A stretch of DNA of 64,000 bases from Candidatus Melainabacteria bacterium (lineage in GTDB: Bacteria; Cyanobacteriota; Vampirovibrionia; Gastranaerophilales; Gastranaerophilaceae), in the NCBI GenBank assembly GCA_003258725.1, contig QHMG01000005.1:62001-126000 (forward strand). Direction: 5' to 3'. Under the pieces are notes generated by a model. The model was not told where the DNA came from and did not search any database. It saw only the letters and a list, made by a program, of their open reading frames with translations. Both the position numbers and the translations under genes were made by a program. This document shows, piece after piece, positions 27,893 to 36,502 of the stretch (position 1 is its first letter; every line of letters starts with the position of its first letter).

Positions 27893-28817
27893 CACCGCAC
27901 TTTTCAACGGTTAAAGTTCTTATGTCGCAATGAACATTCAAATTATCCCAAACTTCTTTTACGGTTTGGTAAATTTTTTCAAGATTATTTTTTTGAGAAA
28001 AAATTACGATAGAAGGTCCTGCACCGCTGATTACAGTTCCTAAAACATTTTCTTCATGTTTTAGAGCTTCTTTAATTTCTTTAAAGCCAGGAACTAATTT
28101 TTCTCTGTATGGTTGGTGAAGTCTATCTTCAAGAGCGCTTTTCATTAATTTTGCATCAACTGTATCAATTGCGTGAATAAGCATTGCAAGTCTGCGTGCA
28201 TTAAATTTTGCATCTTCCATTGGAACTTTTTCAGGAAGAACTGAGCGTGAAATGTTTGTTGCAAGTTCAAAGTCTGGAATACAAACGGTTATGTGCCAAT
28301 CTTCCGGCCAATCAAGTCGTCTGTAAATTACAGAGCCGTCATCTTCCATTGAAGACATTACAAGTCCGCCCAAAATTGCAGGTACAACATTATCTGGGTG
28401 TCCTTCGGCTTCTGTTGCAATTGATAAAAGCGCAGCTTCATCTGCAGGATTACCCAACAAGTCGTTTGCAGCCATTAAGCCACCTACGATTACGGAAGCT
28501 GAACTTCCTAAACCTTTTGCGATTGGAATACTTGATTTGATATTGATTTTAATCTCGCTAGGGTCTTGTCCTACAAGATTATAAAGTATTTCTACCGCTT
28601 TATAAACAATGTTGTCCTTGTCGTTTGGAATACTATCCAATTCTTCAATTAATTCAGCATTTTCAAAGTCTTTCATAACATTGACTTCAATGCCTGTGCT
28701 TGGCATTACTGTTTCTTCAATAGTTATGATATTATAAATTGGCAAAGCCAAACCAAGACAATCAAATCCTGGACCTAAATTTGCTGTTGTTGCTGGTACT
28801 CTGTAACTTACTTTCAT
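27876..28817 (-). CDS. thrB: homoserine kinase
   Basis: GHMP kinase that phosphorylates homoserine for threonine synthesis. 313 aa. N-terminal PATTANLGPGFDCLG, ATP loop PIAKGLGSSASVIVGG and C-terminal SGAGPSIVIF are all present. Follows the YhaM gene by 6 nt with GGA just before the ATG. Converges on and overlaps dgkA. No thrC or hom nearby. Confidence 0.95.
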   Translation of the reverse strand: MKVSYRVPATTANLGPGFDCLGLALPIYNIITIEETVMPSTGIEVNVMKDFENAELIEELDSIPNDKDNIVYKAVEILYNLVGQDPSEIKINIKSSIPIAKGLGSSASVIVGGLMAANDLLGNPADEAALLSIATEAEGHPDNVVPAILGGLVMSSMEDDGSVIYRRLDWPEDWHITVCIPDFELATNISRSVLPEKVPMEDAKFNARRLAMLIHAIDTVDAKLMKSALEDRLHQPYREKLVPGFKEIKEALKHEENVLGTVISGAGPSIVIFSQKNNLEKIYQTVKEVWDNLNVHCDIRTLTVEKCGASKVE

Positions 28818-28823
28818 AATTTC

Positions 28824-29654
28824 CTATTTTAACATTGCTACGTTAGTTCTACCGAATTTTGCAGACAAATCGTCAATGTGGTGAACGATATAAACTGAAG
28901 GTTCTAAATCCTTGCTATTTAAGTCGATTATAGCGCCCCAATCAGCTCTGCCGTGATGTGCTGCAATCATTCTGGCTACTTCCTTAAAGCCTTTAGTCAT
29001 ACATAATGAATATCCAAATTGAGAGTGTGTCAACCAATCTTTTTTGAATTCTTCATTATAATCAATCAAACCTGTTTCTGTGTCAACTGTGTATTCATAA
29101 ATTTTACCGATATCGTGTAAAATACAAGCGGTGTAAACATTGTCTGAGTTAATTCTTTGAAAAGATGTTTCAATTATTTTGTCTGCAAGTCGTAAACATT
29201 CAACTGTGTGGACTAAAAGTCCGCCGATGAAGTTGTGGTGCATTAATTTTGCAGCTGGTGCAGTTTTAAATTCTTGCTCGTGAGTAGAAAAATATTCCTT
29301 CAAAAAATTTTTCATTTCTTCGTTTTTAATCTTTTCAAAATAAGACGTCAATTCTGTATAATATTCATTTGTTTGTTCTTCTGTTAAACCTGTCATAGCT
29401 TCTTCAATTAATTCTAATGCTGAAACTAGGCAGTTATTATATTTTTCGTTGAAGGTTGCAGATACGATTCTAACAATATTTCCACTTCTGAAAATTTTTG
29501 AATCAAATCTGTTTAATGTTTCTTCCCACAAAATACAGTTTAATGTTGTGTTATCTTCTGGGTTTTTAAGTTGTAATTTACCCATTTTTGTACCAGCCTT
29601 AGTGTCGCCAATAGAGAAGGTTACAACCTCATAATTAATTTCTGTACTAAACAT
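28824..29654 (-). CDS. YhaM-type OB-fold/HD 3'-5' exonuclease
   Basis: 276 aa. N-terminal OB-fold (about 10-85) and C-terminal HD domain: HHNFIGGLLVHTVE, CILHDIGK and AAHHGRADWG, the YhaM layout. Relatives degrade RNA and single-stranded DNA 3' to 5'. Clear leadered start: TATAAT then AAGGGGAAAT before the ATG. Likely operon with thrB. Confidence 0.85.
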   Translation of the reverse strand: MFSTEINYEVVTFSIGDTKAGTKMGKLQLKNPEDNTTLNCILWEETLNRFDSKIFRSGNIVRIVSATFNEKYNNCLVSALELIEEAMTGLTEEQTNEYYTELTSYFEKIKNEEMKNFLKEYFSTHEQEFKTAPAAKLMHHNFIGGLLVHTVECLRLADKIIETSFQRINSDNVYTACILHDIGKIYEYTVDTETGLIDYNEEFKKDWLTHSQFGYSLCMTKGFKEVARMIAAHHGRADWGAIIDLNSKDLEPSVYIVHHIDDLSAKFGRTNVAMLK

Positions 29655-29709
29655 ATTTCCCCTTTTTTATGTCATTATACCATAAATAATGGAAATCTGA
29701 TTTTTAGCA

Positions 29710-29738
29710 TTGAAACATTGTAAATATTGAGTTATTAT
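29710..29738 (+). promoter_or_regulatory. consensus-like promoter with leaderless start
   Basis: TTGAAA, exactly 17 nt, TATTAT (29733-29738), then 6 nt (ATAAGT) before ATG. The initiating A is where transcription should start. Confidence 0.65.
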
Positions 29739-29744
29739 ATAAGT

Positions 29745-30542
29745 ATGAAAAGAAGCTGGCTAATATTATTGTCAATTTTATTTTTATCTACGGCGAACGG
29801 GGTGCAAGCAGTAGAATTTAAGCCTCTTGAAAAACCAAAAGCGCCAGAGGTTGAAGTTGCACCACTTCCTGTTGAAAAGAAGGAAATTGAAACTCCAAAG
29901 GCTTTACTTAATGAAGATGATTATCAATTGAATGGTCGTGTTGAATACGATAAAGACGGTATTTTATTCTTAGATGACGATATTCAAAAAATGAAATTGA
30001 ACATAAAAGAACCAGTTAAAGAAGTTGCGAAAAAGTCCGTTTTAAATGATCAAAAAGTGTTGACAGAAATTCAAAAAGAGCAACATAGATTATCCCCTCA
30101 AGTTAACGAATATTCAATTTCTCCAACCTTTTCATCACTTGAATATAAAGTAGGAAACTTAACCTATGGTACAACCTTTGGTACAGATTTGGATATCGGT
30201 CAGCTAGAATATCGTACAAAAATGTTTGTTCAATATGATACAAAATTTATCGGTATGATGGCAGGATTTGGTAAAGACCAATACACATCAACCAGTCGTC
30301 AATTAGAAAGTATTTATTTAACTCCGTCTTTAAACTTGGGTCACGGCTTTGTTATAAAAGATGCTTTTAAGGCAAACCCATCAGCAGAAAGACACAAAAA
30401 CGAAATTGTTTTACAATACAGTCCGTTAATTCATAATACAAGAGAAAATGTTTCATTAGAAGCAGCAGTTGGTCAAACAACTTATTATAATTCAGGTGAA
30501 CATATGTATCAATTTAGTTTCTTTACAAAATTTAAATTGTAA
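29745..30542 (+). CDS. secreted protein, possible outer-membrane beta protein
   Basis: About 265 aa, unrecognised. Signal peptide (KRSW, hydrophobic core, cut near VQA-VEF). Then a Pro/Lys/Glu-rich linker (to about residue 60) and a C-terminal half with alternating beta-strand pattern (TYGTTFGTDLDIG, YRTKMFVQYDTK, HMYQFSFFTKFKL). The final strand resembles an outer-membrane barrel strand. Start set at the ATG at 29745; an upstream TTG lies in the promoter spacer. Confidence 0.7.
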   Translation: MKRSWLILLSILFLSTANGVQAVEFKPLEKPKAPEVEVAPLPVEKKEIETPKALLNEDDYQLNGRVEYDKDGILFLDDDIQKMKLNIKEPVKEVAKKSVLNDQKVLTEIQKEQHRLSPQVNEYSISPTFSSLEYKVGNLTYGTTFGTDLDIGQLEYRTKMFVQYDTKFIGMMAGFGKDQYTSTSRQLESIYLTPSLNLGHGFVIKDAFKANPSAERHKNEIVLQYSPLIHNTRENVSLEAAVGQTTYYNSGEHMYQFSFFTKFKL

Positions 30543-30574
30543 CCTATCAATAAATATTGTATTATAATGGGATA

Positions 30575-31036
30575 ATGATGGACAAAGATTTTAACAAAAA
30601 AGGTAAAAAGAGAAAAAGTTTTGCAAAATCAAAAATTAAGAGTAATGAAAAGGTTACAAGTCTTGACTCTGTAAGACAAAAATCAAAACTTAAATCTCAA
30701 AAACATAGACAAAATATTAATGTCTATTACTCTTTTTTGACTATTATTCTTCTGATTTGTCTCGCTCAAATTGGATTTAGTGCCATTTTGAACATTACAA
30801 AAACAATCTCTTATCATAATAAAATTGTTAAAATCCAAAAAATTAGAGATGATGCTGAAGCTAAAAATAAAAAATTGAAACGAGAAATCAATGGCTTCTC
30901 TCAAACTGCTAGTCTAGAGGCTATTGCGAGAAATAATCTTAAAATGGCTGGCGAAAACGAAGTTTTGGTTATCATTAATGATAATGACAATCAAAAAAAT
31001 GCACAAAAGAAAAAGAAAAAAGGACTTTTTAAATAA
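30575..31036 (+). CDS. FtsB/DivIC-family septum protein
   Basis: About 154 aa. Very basic N-terminus (about 50 residues), one membrane helix (about 55-78), then an extracytoplasmic coiled coil (KIRDDAEAKNKKLKREI) followed by EAIARNNLKMAGENEVLVII, the FtsB/DivIC hallmark. Predicted divisome bitopic protein binding FtsL and FtsQ. TATAAT ends 6 nt before the first ATG, so it too may be leaderless. Stop overlaps the next TPR gene (TAATG). Confidence 0.8.
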   Translation: MMDKDFNKKGKKRKSFAKSKIKSNEKVTSLDSVRQKSKLKSQKHRQNINVYYSFLTIILLICLAQIGFSAILNITKTISYHNKIVKIQKIRDDAEAKNKKLKREINGFSQTASLEAIARNNLKMAGENEVLVIINDNDNQKNAQKKKKKGLFK

Positions 31037-32622
31037 TGACTAACAACGAAGTTTTAGAATATATTACAAAATCTTTTGATTTGAAACGACAAGGGTTCTA
31101 CAAGCCTGCAATTGAAATGCTTTACAAGGCTTTAAGCATTGAAAATAACAATGTGGAAATTCTTTCTCAATTGGGTGAATTGTATTATCTACTTGAAAAT
31201 AATCAAAGAGCCATAAATTATATTGAAAAAACTTTAGAAATTGATCCGCTTCACATTGATTGTTTAAAACTTATGAAAACAATTTATATGGCAGAAGAAA
31301 AGTATGATGAGGCATTAAAAGCTGTAAATAAGATTTATGAAATTAACCCAACAACTGAAAATTTGTTAGACAAAATTGTTGTTTTAAATAAGTTGAACGA
31401 TTTTGAAGCCATTAAAGAAATTGAAAATCTAAATGTAGATTTTGATGATGCAATTTATTACAATTTGGCGCAAGCCCATTACAAAAATCAAGATTTTAAA
31501 CGTGCTATTGAATTATTGGAAAAGGCTTTAGAAAGAAATCCTGAAAATAAAGATGCAATGATACTTTTGGGTGAAGTTTATTTCTCTGAAAATGATTTAG
31601 AAAAATCTAGAGAATTGTTCAAAAAGTTAGAAAATGAAACAGAGAATGCCGTTGTAAACTCATATTTAGGTTTGTTTAAAATGGAAGATGGAAAGTATGA
31701 AGATGCAATAAATTATTTTCATAAGGCAATGAAATTAGATGAAAGAAATTCAAAATATGTCTATAATCTTGCAAATGCATACTTTTTAAATGGTTGGATT
31801 GCAGAGGCGGCAAAATTCTACAATATTGCGATATGTTTAGATGCTGACAATGTTGATTATCGCTATTCTTTAGCATATTTGTACACTCAAACACGAGAAT
31901 ATGACAAAGCTGAAAAAGAATTAAGGACTATTTTTGAAAAAGATTCAAATCATTTACAGGCAAGAATTTTGTCTGCAAAAATTAAAGATTTAAAGGGCGA
32001 CCCAGTTAGCGCAAAAGTTACCTTAGATGCGATAGTAAAAGAAAATCCAAACGAAGATTATGCCCTTGTTGAATTGGCTCATGTTTGCGTTGAGCTTTCT
32101 CAATATGACTTAGCTAAGAAGAACATGGAAATAGCATTAGAGATTAAACCAAATTCATTGAATTACTTATCAGATTATGCAGATATTTTAATTGAAATGG
32201 CTAACTATGGCGAAGCTCAAGAAGTTATCGAAAAAATATTGTCATTAAACGAAAACTTTATTGAAGGTTATATTTTAGAAGCAAAAAACTACATTCATAT
32301 AAATGACCTTGAAGGGGCTTATGACGCAGCACAAAAGGTTATTGAGCTTGATACAAACAACGCAGAAGGTTACTATTACAATGCGTTAGTATTGTTTGCT
32401 CAAGGTGACGTGAATTTTGCGATTGAAACAATGAAGAAAGCGATTTCGCTTGATTTGAATAATGCAATGTATTATGTTCAAATGAGTGAATTTTATCAAA
32501 AATTAGGTAAATACGAAGATGCTTTGGCTTACGTCAGTGAGGCTGCAAGCATAGATGGCTCAGCTAAAAATAAAGAACTTTATGCAAATCTAGCGTCAAT
32601 TGTTCGCAAAAATAGAGGATAA
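31036..32622 (+). CDS. tetratricopeptide-repeat protein
   Basis: 528 aa, almost entirely TPR units (about 14) from residue 5 to the C-terminus, without signal peptide or membrane helix. Acidic. Translationally coupled to the FtsB/DivIC-like gene, which hints at a role with division or envelope proteins; that link is inference from context only. Confidence 0.85.
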   Translation: MTNNEVLEYITKSFDLKRQGFYKPAIEMLYKALSIENNNVEILSQLGELYYLLENNQRAINYIEKTLEIDPLHIDCLKLMKTIYMAEEKYDEALKAVNKIYEINPTTENLLDKIVVLNKLNDFEAIKEIENLNVDFDDAIYYNLAQAHYKNQDFKRAIELLEKALERNPENKDAMILLGEVYFSENDLEKSRELFKKLENETENAVVNSYLGLFKMEDGKYEDAINYFHKAMKLDERNSKYVYNLANAYFLNGWIAEAAKFYNIAICLDADNVDYRYSLAYLYTQTREYDKAEKELRTIFEKDSNHLQARILSAKIKDLKGDPVSAKVTLDAIVKENPNEDYALVELAHVCVELSQYDLAKKNMEIALEIKPNSLNYLSDYADILIEMANYGEAQEVIEKILSLNENFIEGYILEAKNYIHINDLEGAYDAAQKVIELDTNNAEGYYYNALVLFAQGDVNFAIETMKKAISLDLNNAMYYVQMSEFYQKLGKYEDALAYVSEAASIDGSAKNKELYANLASIVRKNRG

Positions 32623-32625
32623 GTT

Positions 32626-32744
32626 ATGTCACCCTTAATTTATTTTAGGGTCTCTGCAGTATGAGATGCTGTTACACGTGGGACAGGCTCACAAGGCTTA
32701 GGCTTCGCCAGTTCGCTTAGTCAATACAAGCTCAGCATGACAGA
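32626..32744. repeat. dispersed repeat, inverted orientation
   Basis: Begins with the CACCC-TTAATTTATTTTA-GGGTCTC palindrome. It then carries ACACGTGGGACAGGCTCACA and GCTTCGCC-GTTCGCTTAG. These are the reverse complement of the core at 48.2, 49.2 and 50.9 kb, with several differences and a short deletion. Confidence 0.8.
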
Positions 32745-32774
32745 AGATTAAGTAACACACAAAGGTTTTTATTT

Positions 32775-33119
32775 ATGAAAAAAAAGATTTATAAATTTTT
32801 AGAAAAAGGTGGCTGGATTCCTGTATGTTTGGTGCTAGGATTTGCCTATGTATTTATTTTTGAAGATATCATTTTAGAATCATTTTGGAATTATATTTTT
32901 GATATAACCTTTGCAAAAAGTGAAAAATTGGTTATTTTGCTTATTCTTCTACTATTGGCTATTCAAATTTATGTTATTGGTAGTAGTATTTCAAAACGAT
33001 GTAAAGTTGATCCAGATTATAAGGCAAAAATTGAGAAAGAACTTAAACCTTTTTTAATACCTGCTATATTTGTTTTGGTAGTTGCACTAATTTTAATGGG
33101 TTCGATACTGTTGGAATAA
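32775..33119 (+). CDS. small membrane protein, unknown
   Basis: 114 aa with three hydrophobic helices (about 15-40, 50-70, 90-112) and a basic loop (SKRCKVDPDYKAKIEKE) between the second and third. Not recognised. AAAGG lies before the ATG. Separated from the TPR gene by an inserted repeat. Confidence 0.65.
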   Translation: MKKKIYKFLEKGGWIPVCLVLGFAYVFIFEDIILESFWNYIFDITFAKSEKLVILLILLLLAIQIYVIGSSISKRCKVDPDYKAKIEKELKPFLIPAIFVLVVALILMGSILLE

Positions 33120-33143
33120 TTTTGCCAAATAAAAACATAACGA

Positions 33144-33169
33144 CCGTAATGCGCAAATACGTACTGCGG
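33144..33169. terminator. weak hairpin between convergent genes
   Basis: CCGTAATGCG and CGTACTGCGG pair with two wobbles and one mismatch around CAAATA; moderately T-rich flanks. May end transcription on either strand. Confidence 0.4.
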
Positions 33170-33173
33170 TTTA

Positions 33174-34100
33174 TTAGATATTACCTGTAGAGCTGTTTCT
33201 ATCGTCTTCTAAAGATTTCAAGTCGATGTCTTTTGAATCATCATCATAAGTTAGAGTTCTTGGTGCATCAATTTCAACATCAACATCAGCTTCAACAACT
33301 TCAATTTCACCTTTTGGATAATCTTTAATTTTTCCGTCTTCAAGTTTAACTTGGATTGCATTATTTAAGAAGTGAAGTGCGCAAACCTTACCCAAGCCGT
33401 CTGGTGTCATTACTGGCGAACCAATTGGTGGCATACCTTTTGCGGCTTCAATATAATTTGAATATTCATAATTCAAACAACATAAAAGTCTTCCGCAAGT
33501 GCCTGAAATCTTTCCTGGAGTGATTGGCATACCTTGGTCTTTTGCAAGTTTTACGTTGATTGAACCAAATTTTTTCAAAAATGAGCAACAGCAAAATTCT
33601 TTACCACAAATTCCGCAACCTTCCATAATAGAAGTTTCGTCTCTTACACCGATATGACGCAAATCAATTCTTACACGTTTGAAGGTTTGAGTTAAATCCT
33701 TCAACAATTCACGAAAATCAACTCTTTCTGGAGCTGTGTAATAGAATGTTATTTTCTTTCTATCAAAAGTTATACGGCATTGAACCAAATTCATCACAAG
33801 TTTGTGTTTTTCAACTAGAGCTTTGCATTTGAAGTACGCTTCAACTTCTTCTTTTTGAATTTGCTCAACGGTTTGTTTATCTCGTTCTCCAAGAACTCTG
33901 ATTACAGGAAATGGATCGGGCTTTTGTTTGCTCTTTTCCCATATTTTAGCGATAGCTTCGTTTACACATCTTGCTTTTAGTGCTTCTTCGCCTTTTTCAG
34001 TTCTTACAAGAACCATATCTCCGCAATGAATTTCCACATTTTCTGGAACTTCTAGCGGGTAAAACATATTTTTTAAATATCTTACTGCAAATTTTGTCAT
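33174..34100 (-). CDS. ricT: PSP1/RicT (YaaT)-family regulatory protein
   Basis: 308 aa PSP1-domain protein. Cys-rich core CGICGKEFCCCSFLKK and GKISGTCGRLLCCLNYE, as in RicT/YaaT of Bacillus, which with partners carries Fe-S clusters and modulates RNA processing and phosphorelay. Acidic C-terminal extension after about 250. Last gene of a minus-strand run; start overlaps the gpsA stop (TAATG). Confidence 0.88.
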   Translation of the reverse strand: MTKFAVRYLKNMFYPLEVPENVEIHCGDMVLVRTEKGEEALKARCVNEAIAKIWEKSKQKPDPFPVIRVLGERDKQTVEQIQKEEVEAYFKCKALVEKHKLVMNLVQCRITFDRKKITFYYTAPERVDFRELLKDLTQTFKRVRIDLRHIGVRDETSIMEGCGICGKEFCCCSFLKKFGSINVKLAKDQGMPITPGKISGTCGRLLCCLNYEYSNYIEAAKGMPPIGSPVMTPDGLGKVCALHFLNNAIQVKLEDGKIKDYPKGEIEVVEADVDVEIDAPRTLTYDDDSKDIDLKSLEDDRNSSTGNI

Positions 34101-35098
34101 TAGTATTTTTCTTCTTCTTTTAATTTTCTATTCATCAATTTGTTTAAAATTTCAATAGGGGTAATATCTGTGTAAAGAGCTTCGTAAATAGCGTTTGAAA
34201 GCGGAACTTCAATCTCCATTTTCTTTGCGATTTCGCAAAGTGCTTTCGCTGTTTTAACACCTTCTGCAACAGAACCCAGTTTACTCAAGATGTTGTCAAT
34301 TTTTTTGCCTTGAGCAAGCATAGCCCCTACTGTGTGGTTTCTAGATAATGGGCTTGAACAAGTTGCAATCAAGTCGCCCATACCAGATAAGCCGTACAAA
34401 GTTGAAGGATTAGCGCCTAATCTTACACTTACACGAACTATTTCTGCCATACCTCTTGTCAAAAGTGAACCCATACAGTTATCGCCCAATTTCATACCGT
34501 CTGCAAAGCCTGCGGCAATAGCGATTACGTTCTTCAAACTTCCGCCTAATTCGACACCGACAACGTCAGAGTTTGTGTATAATCTGAATTTGCTAGGTAC
34601 ATTCAAGTGTTCTTGTACAAAAACTGCTGTTTCGTGGTCTTCGCAAGCTACACAAGCAGCTGTTGGACAGCCCATTAAAACTTCTTTTGCAAGTGTTGGA
34701 CCTGAAAGAATTGCAAGTTTTTGCTCTGGTAAAACGTCTTTAATTACGTCTGACATTGTCATCAAAGATGGTAATTCAATACCTTTTGATGCGTTTACTA
34801 AAATTTGTTCGGGTTTAATTCCAGATTTTTTCAAGTTTTCACAAACTTCACGTGTACCAGAAGTTGCAACAACTGAAAGAATAATATCAGCGTCTTTAAT
34901 GGCTTCTGGCATGTTTGATGTAACTTGAACTTTATCTTGAAGTTGAATTTCTAATGGGTGAGAGCAATGTTTGTTGTTTCTCATATCATCAGAAAGGTCT
35001 TGTTCTCTAGACCATAGACAAACTTCATCAAAGTTGTCTGTTAAAAGCCAAGCAAGAGTTGCACCCCAGCAACCTGCACCTAATATTGTTAATTTCAT
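34100..35098 (-). CDS. gpsA: glycerol-3-phosphate dehydrogenase (NAD(P)+)
   Basis: Makes sn-glycerol-3-phosphate from DHAP for phospholipids. 332 aa. Rossmann loop GAGCWGATLA, then NASKGIE, LSGPTLAKEV, and the C-terminal GLSGMGDLIATC, all typical. Coupled on both sides by TAATG to murQ and ricT. Complements the plsC pair at 9-10 kb. Confidence 0.96.
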   Translation of the reverse strand: MKLTILGAGCWGATLAWLLTDNFDEVCLWSREQDLSDDMRNNKHCSHPLEIQLQDKVQVTSNMPEAIKDADIILSVVATSGTREVCENLKKSGIKPEQILVNASKGIELPSLMTMSDVIKDVLPEQKLAILSGPTLAKEVLMGCPTAACVACEDHETAVFVQEHLNVPSKFRLYTNSDVVGVELGGSLKNVIAIAAGFADGMKLGDNCMGSLLTRGMAEIVRVSVRLGANPSTLYGLSGMGDLIATCSSPLSRNHTVGAMLAQGKKIDNILSKLGSVAEGVKTAKALCEIAKKMEIEVPLSNAIYEALYTDITPIEILNKLMNRKLKEEEKY

Positions 35099-35991
35099 TA
35101 TATTACTTCCTTTTTATTCAATAGCCTTCTTAATACGCCGTTGCAAGTTTTTAGCTTTTGACGTGCAGTATCAAAATCTATTCCCATTTTTATTGAAACA
35201 ATTGCTGTTTTGATTTCCCAATTGCAATTTTCTAAAGTTTGAAAAGCGTTTGCGTGGGTTGTTTCTGCAATTTGTGCAACAATTCTAATTGCTCTATCCT
35301 TCAATTTTTCGTTTGTCGGATTAAGGTCTATCATAAAGTTTTCGTAAGTCTTACCAATCTTAATCATAGAGCCTGTTGTAAGCATATTTAGAACCATTTT
35401 TTGAGCAGTTCCTGCTTTCATTCTGCTAGAACCTGCGATAACTTCTGGTCCAACCTCTACGCAAATTGCAAGAGATGCTTCGTCAATAATTTTTGCTTGT
35501 GAATTGCAAGTTAATGCAATTGTTTTTGCGTTAACTTCGTTTGCTTTTTCTAAAACTCCTAACAAATATTTAGGGTTTCCGCTTGCAGAAATTACAACGG
35601 CTACATCTTTGTCTGTAAGAATGTTTGCGTCTTGTTTGCCGGCTTCAAAATTATCCTCTGCGCCTTCAACAGGAGTTTTAAACGCTTTGTCGCCACCAGC
35701 CATAATACCTTGAACCATTTCGTGTGGTACGCTGAAGGTTGGCGGACATTCTGAAGCATCTAAAATGCCTAAGCGACCTGATGTGCCAGCGCCAAAGTAA
35801 ATTAATCTTCCACCTTGCAAAAATTGTTTTGCAATAATATCAATTGCTTTTGCAATGTTTTCAGTTTCGTTTTCTACCGCAATTGCAACTTGTTTGTCTT
35901 CTTCATTAATCTTTTTCACAATTTCAACACTTGGTAACAAATCAATGTTCTTTGTGTTTTCGTTTCTATATTCTGTAATTATTTCGCTCAT
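35098..35991 (-). CDS. murQ: N-acetylmuramic acid 6-phosphate etherase
   Basis: Cleaves D-lactate from MurNAc-6-P giving GlcNAc-6-P, the substrate of NagA (2.2-3.2 kb). About 297 aa. SIS domain with FGAGTSGRLGILDASECPPTFS and the SRMKAGTAQK segment. Start chosen at the ATG at 35991 (MSEIITEYRN), preceded by AGGA; an upstream TTG is less likely. 7 nt after ribH. Confidence 0.95.
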   Translation of the reverse strand: MSEIITEYRNENTKNIDLLPSVEIVKKINEEDKQVAIAVENETENIAKAIDIIAKQFLQGGRLIYFGAGTSGRLGILDASECPPTFSVPHEMVQGIMAGGDKAFKTPVEGAEDNFEAGKQDANILTDKDVAVVISASGNPKYLLGVLEKANEVNAKTIALTCNSQAKIIDEASLAICVEVGPEVIAGSSRMKAGTAQKMVLNMLTTGSMIKIGKTYENFMIDLNPTNEKLKDRAIRIVAQIAETTHANAFQTLENCNWEIKTAIVSIKMGIDFDTARQKLKTCNGVLRRLLNKKEVI

Positions 35992-35998
35992 AAATTTC

Positions 35999-36460
35999 CT
36001 ATACAAGTTTTACTAAGTTTGCCATTTCGATTGCAGATTTTGCAGCATCTGAGCCTTTATTTCCAGCTTTTGTTCCAGCTCTTTCAATTGCTTGTTCAAT
36101 GTTGTCTGTTGTTAATACACCAAAGATTACAGGAACACAAGTTTCTAGACTTACTGATGCAACGCCTTTTGAAACCTCTGCGCAAACATAATCGTAATGA
36201 GAGGTTGAACCCTTTATTACAGCACCTAATGTAATGATTGCGTTATATTTTCCTGATTTTGCTGCTTTTTTTGCAATAATAGGAATTTCAAATGCACCTG
36301 GAACCCATATTACATCAATGTTATCCTCGTTTACACCGTGTCTTTTTAGTTCATCAATAGCTCCAGATAATAATTTTGAACCGATAAATTCATTAAATCT
36401 TGAAATAACGATACAAAATTTTTCGCCATTTGTGGTTAATTGTCCTTCTATGGTTTTCAT
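35999..36460 (-). CDS. ribH: 6,7-dimethyl-8-ribityllumazine synthase
   Basis: Penultimate step of riboflavin synthesis. 153 aa, normal length: RFNEFI, WVPGAFEIPI, GAVIKGSTSHYDYV, PVIFGVLTTDN and GNKGSDAAKSAIEM. Other rib genes are not in the window and no FMN riboswitch is visible upstream. First gene of ribH-murQ-gpsA-ricT. Confidence 0.96.
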   Translation of the reverse strand: MKTIEGQLTTNGEKFCIVISRFNEFIGSKLLSGAIDELKRHGVNEDNIDVIWVPGAFEIPIIAKKAAKSGKYNAIITLGAVIKGSTSHYDYVCAEVSKGVASVSLETCVPVIFGVLTTDNIEQAIERAGTKAGNKGSDAAKSAIEMANLVKLV

Positions 36461-36502
36461 AAAATTACTCCTTTTTCTCTATTGTACAACGGAATAGCTA
36501 TA

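Noticed and set aside
34332..34928. 198-codon open frame opposite gpsA
   Set aside because: Antisense to a clear gpsA in a fixed frame; no RBS and composition mirrors the gpsA codons. Shadow frame.
36461..36502. FMN riboswitch before ribH
   Set aside because: Only 42 bp separate ribH from the upstream ccdA stop; none of the conserved RFN elements is visible.
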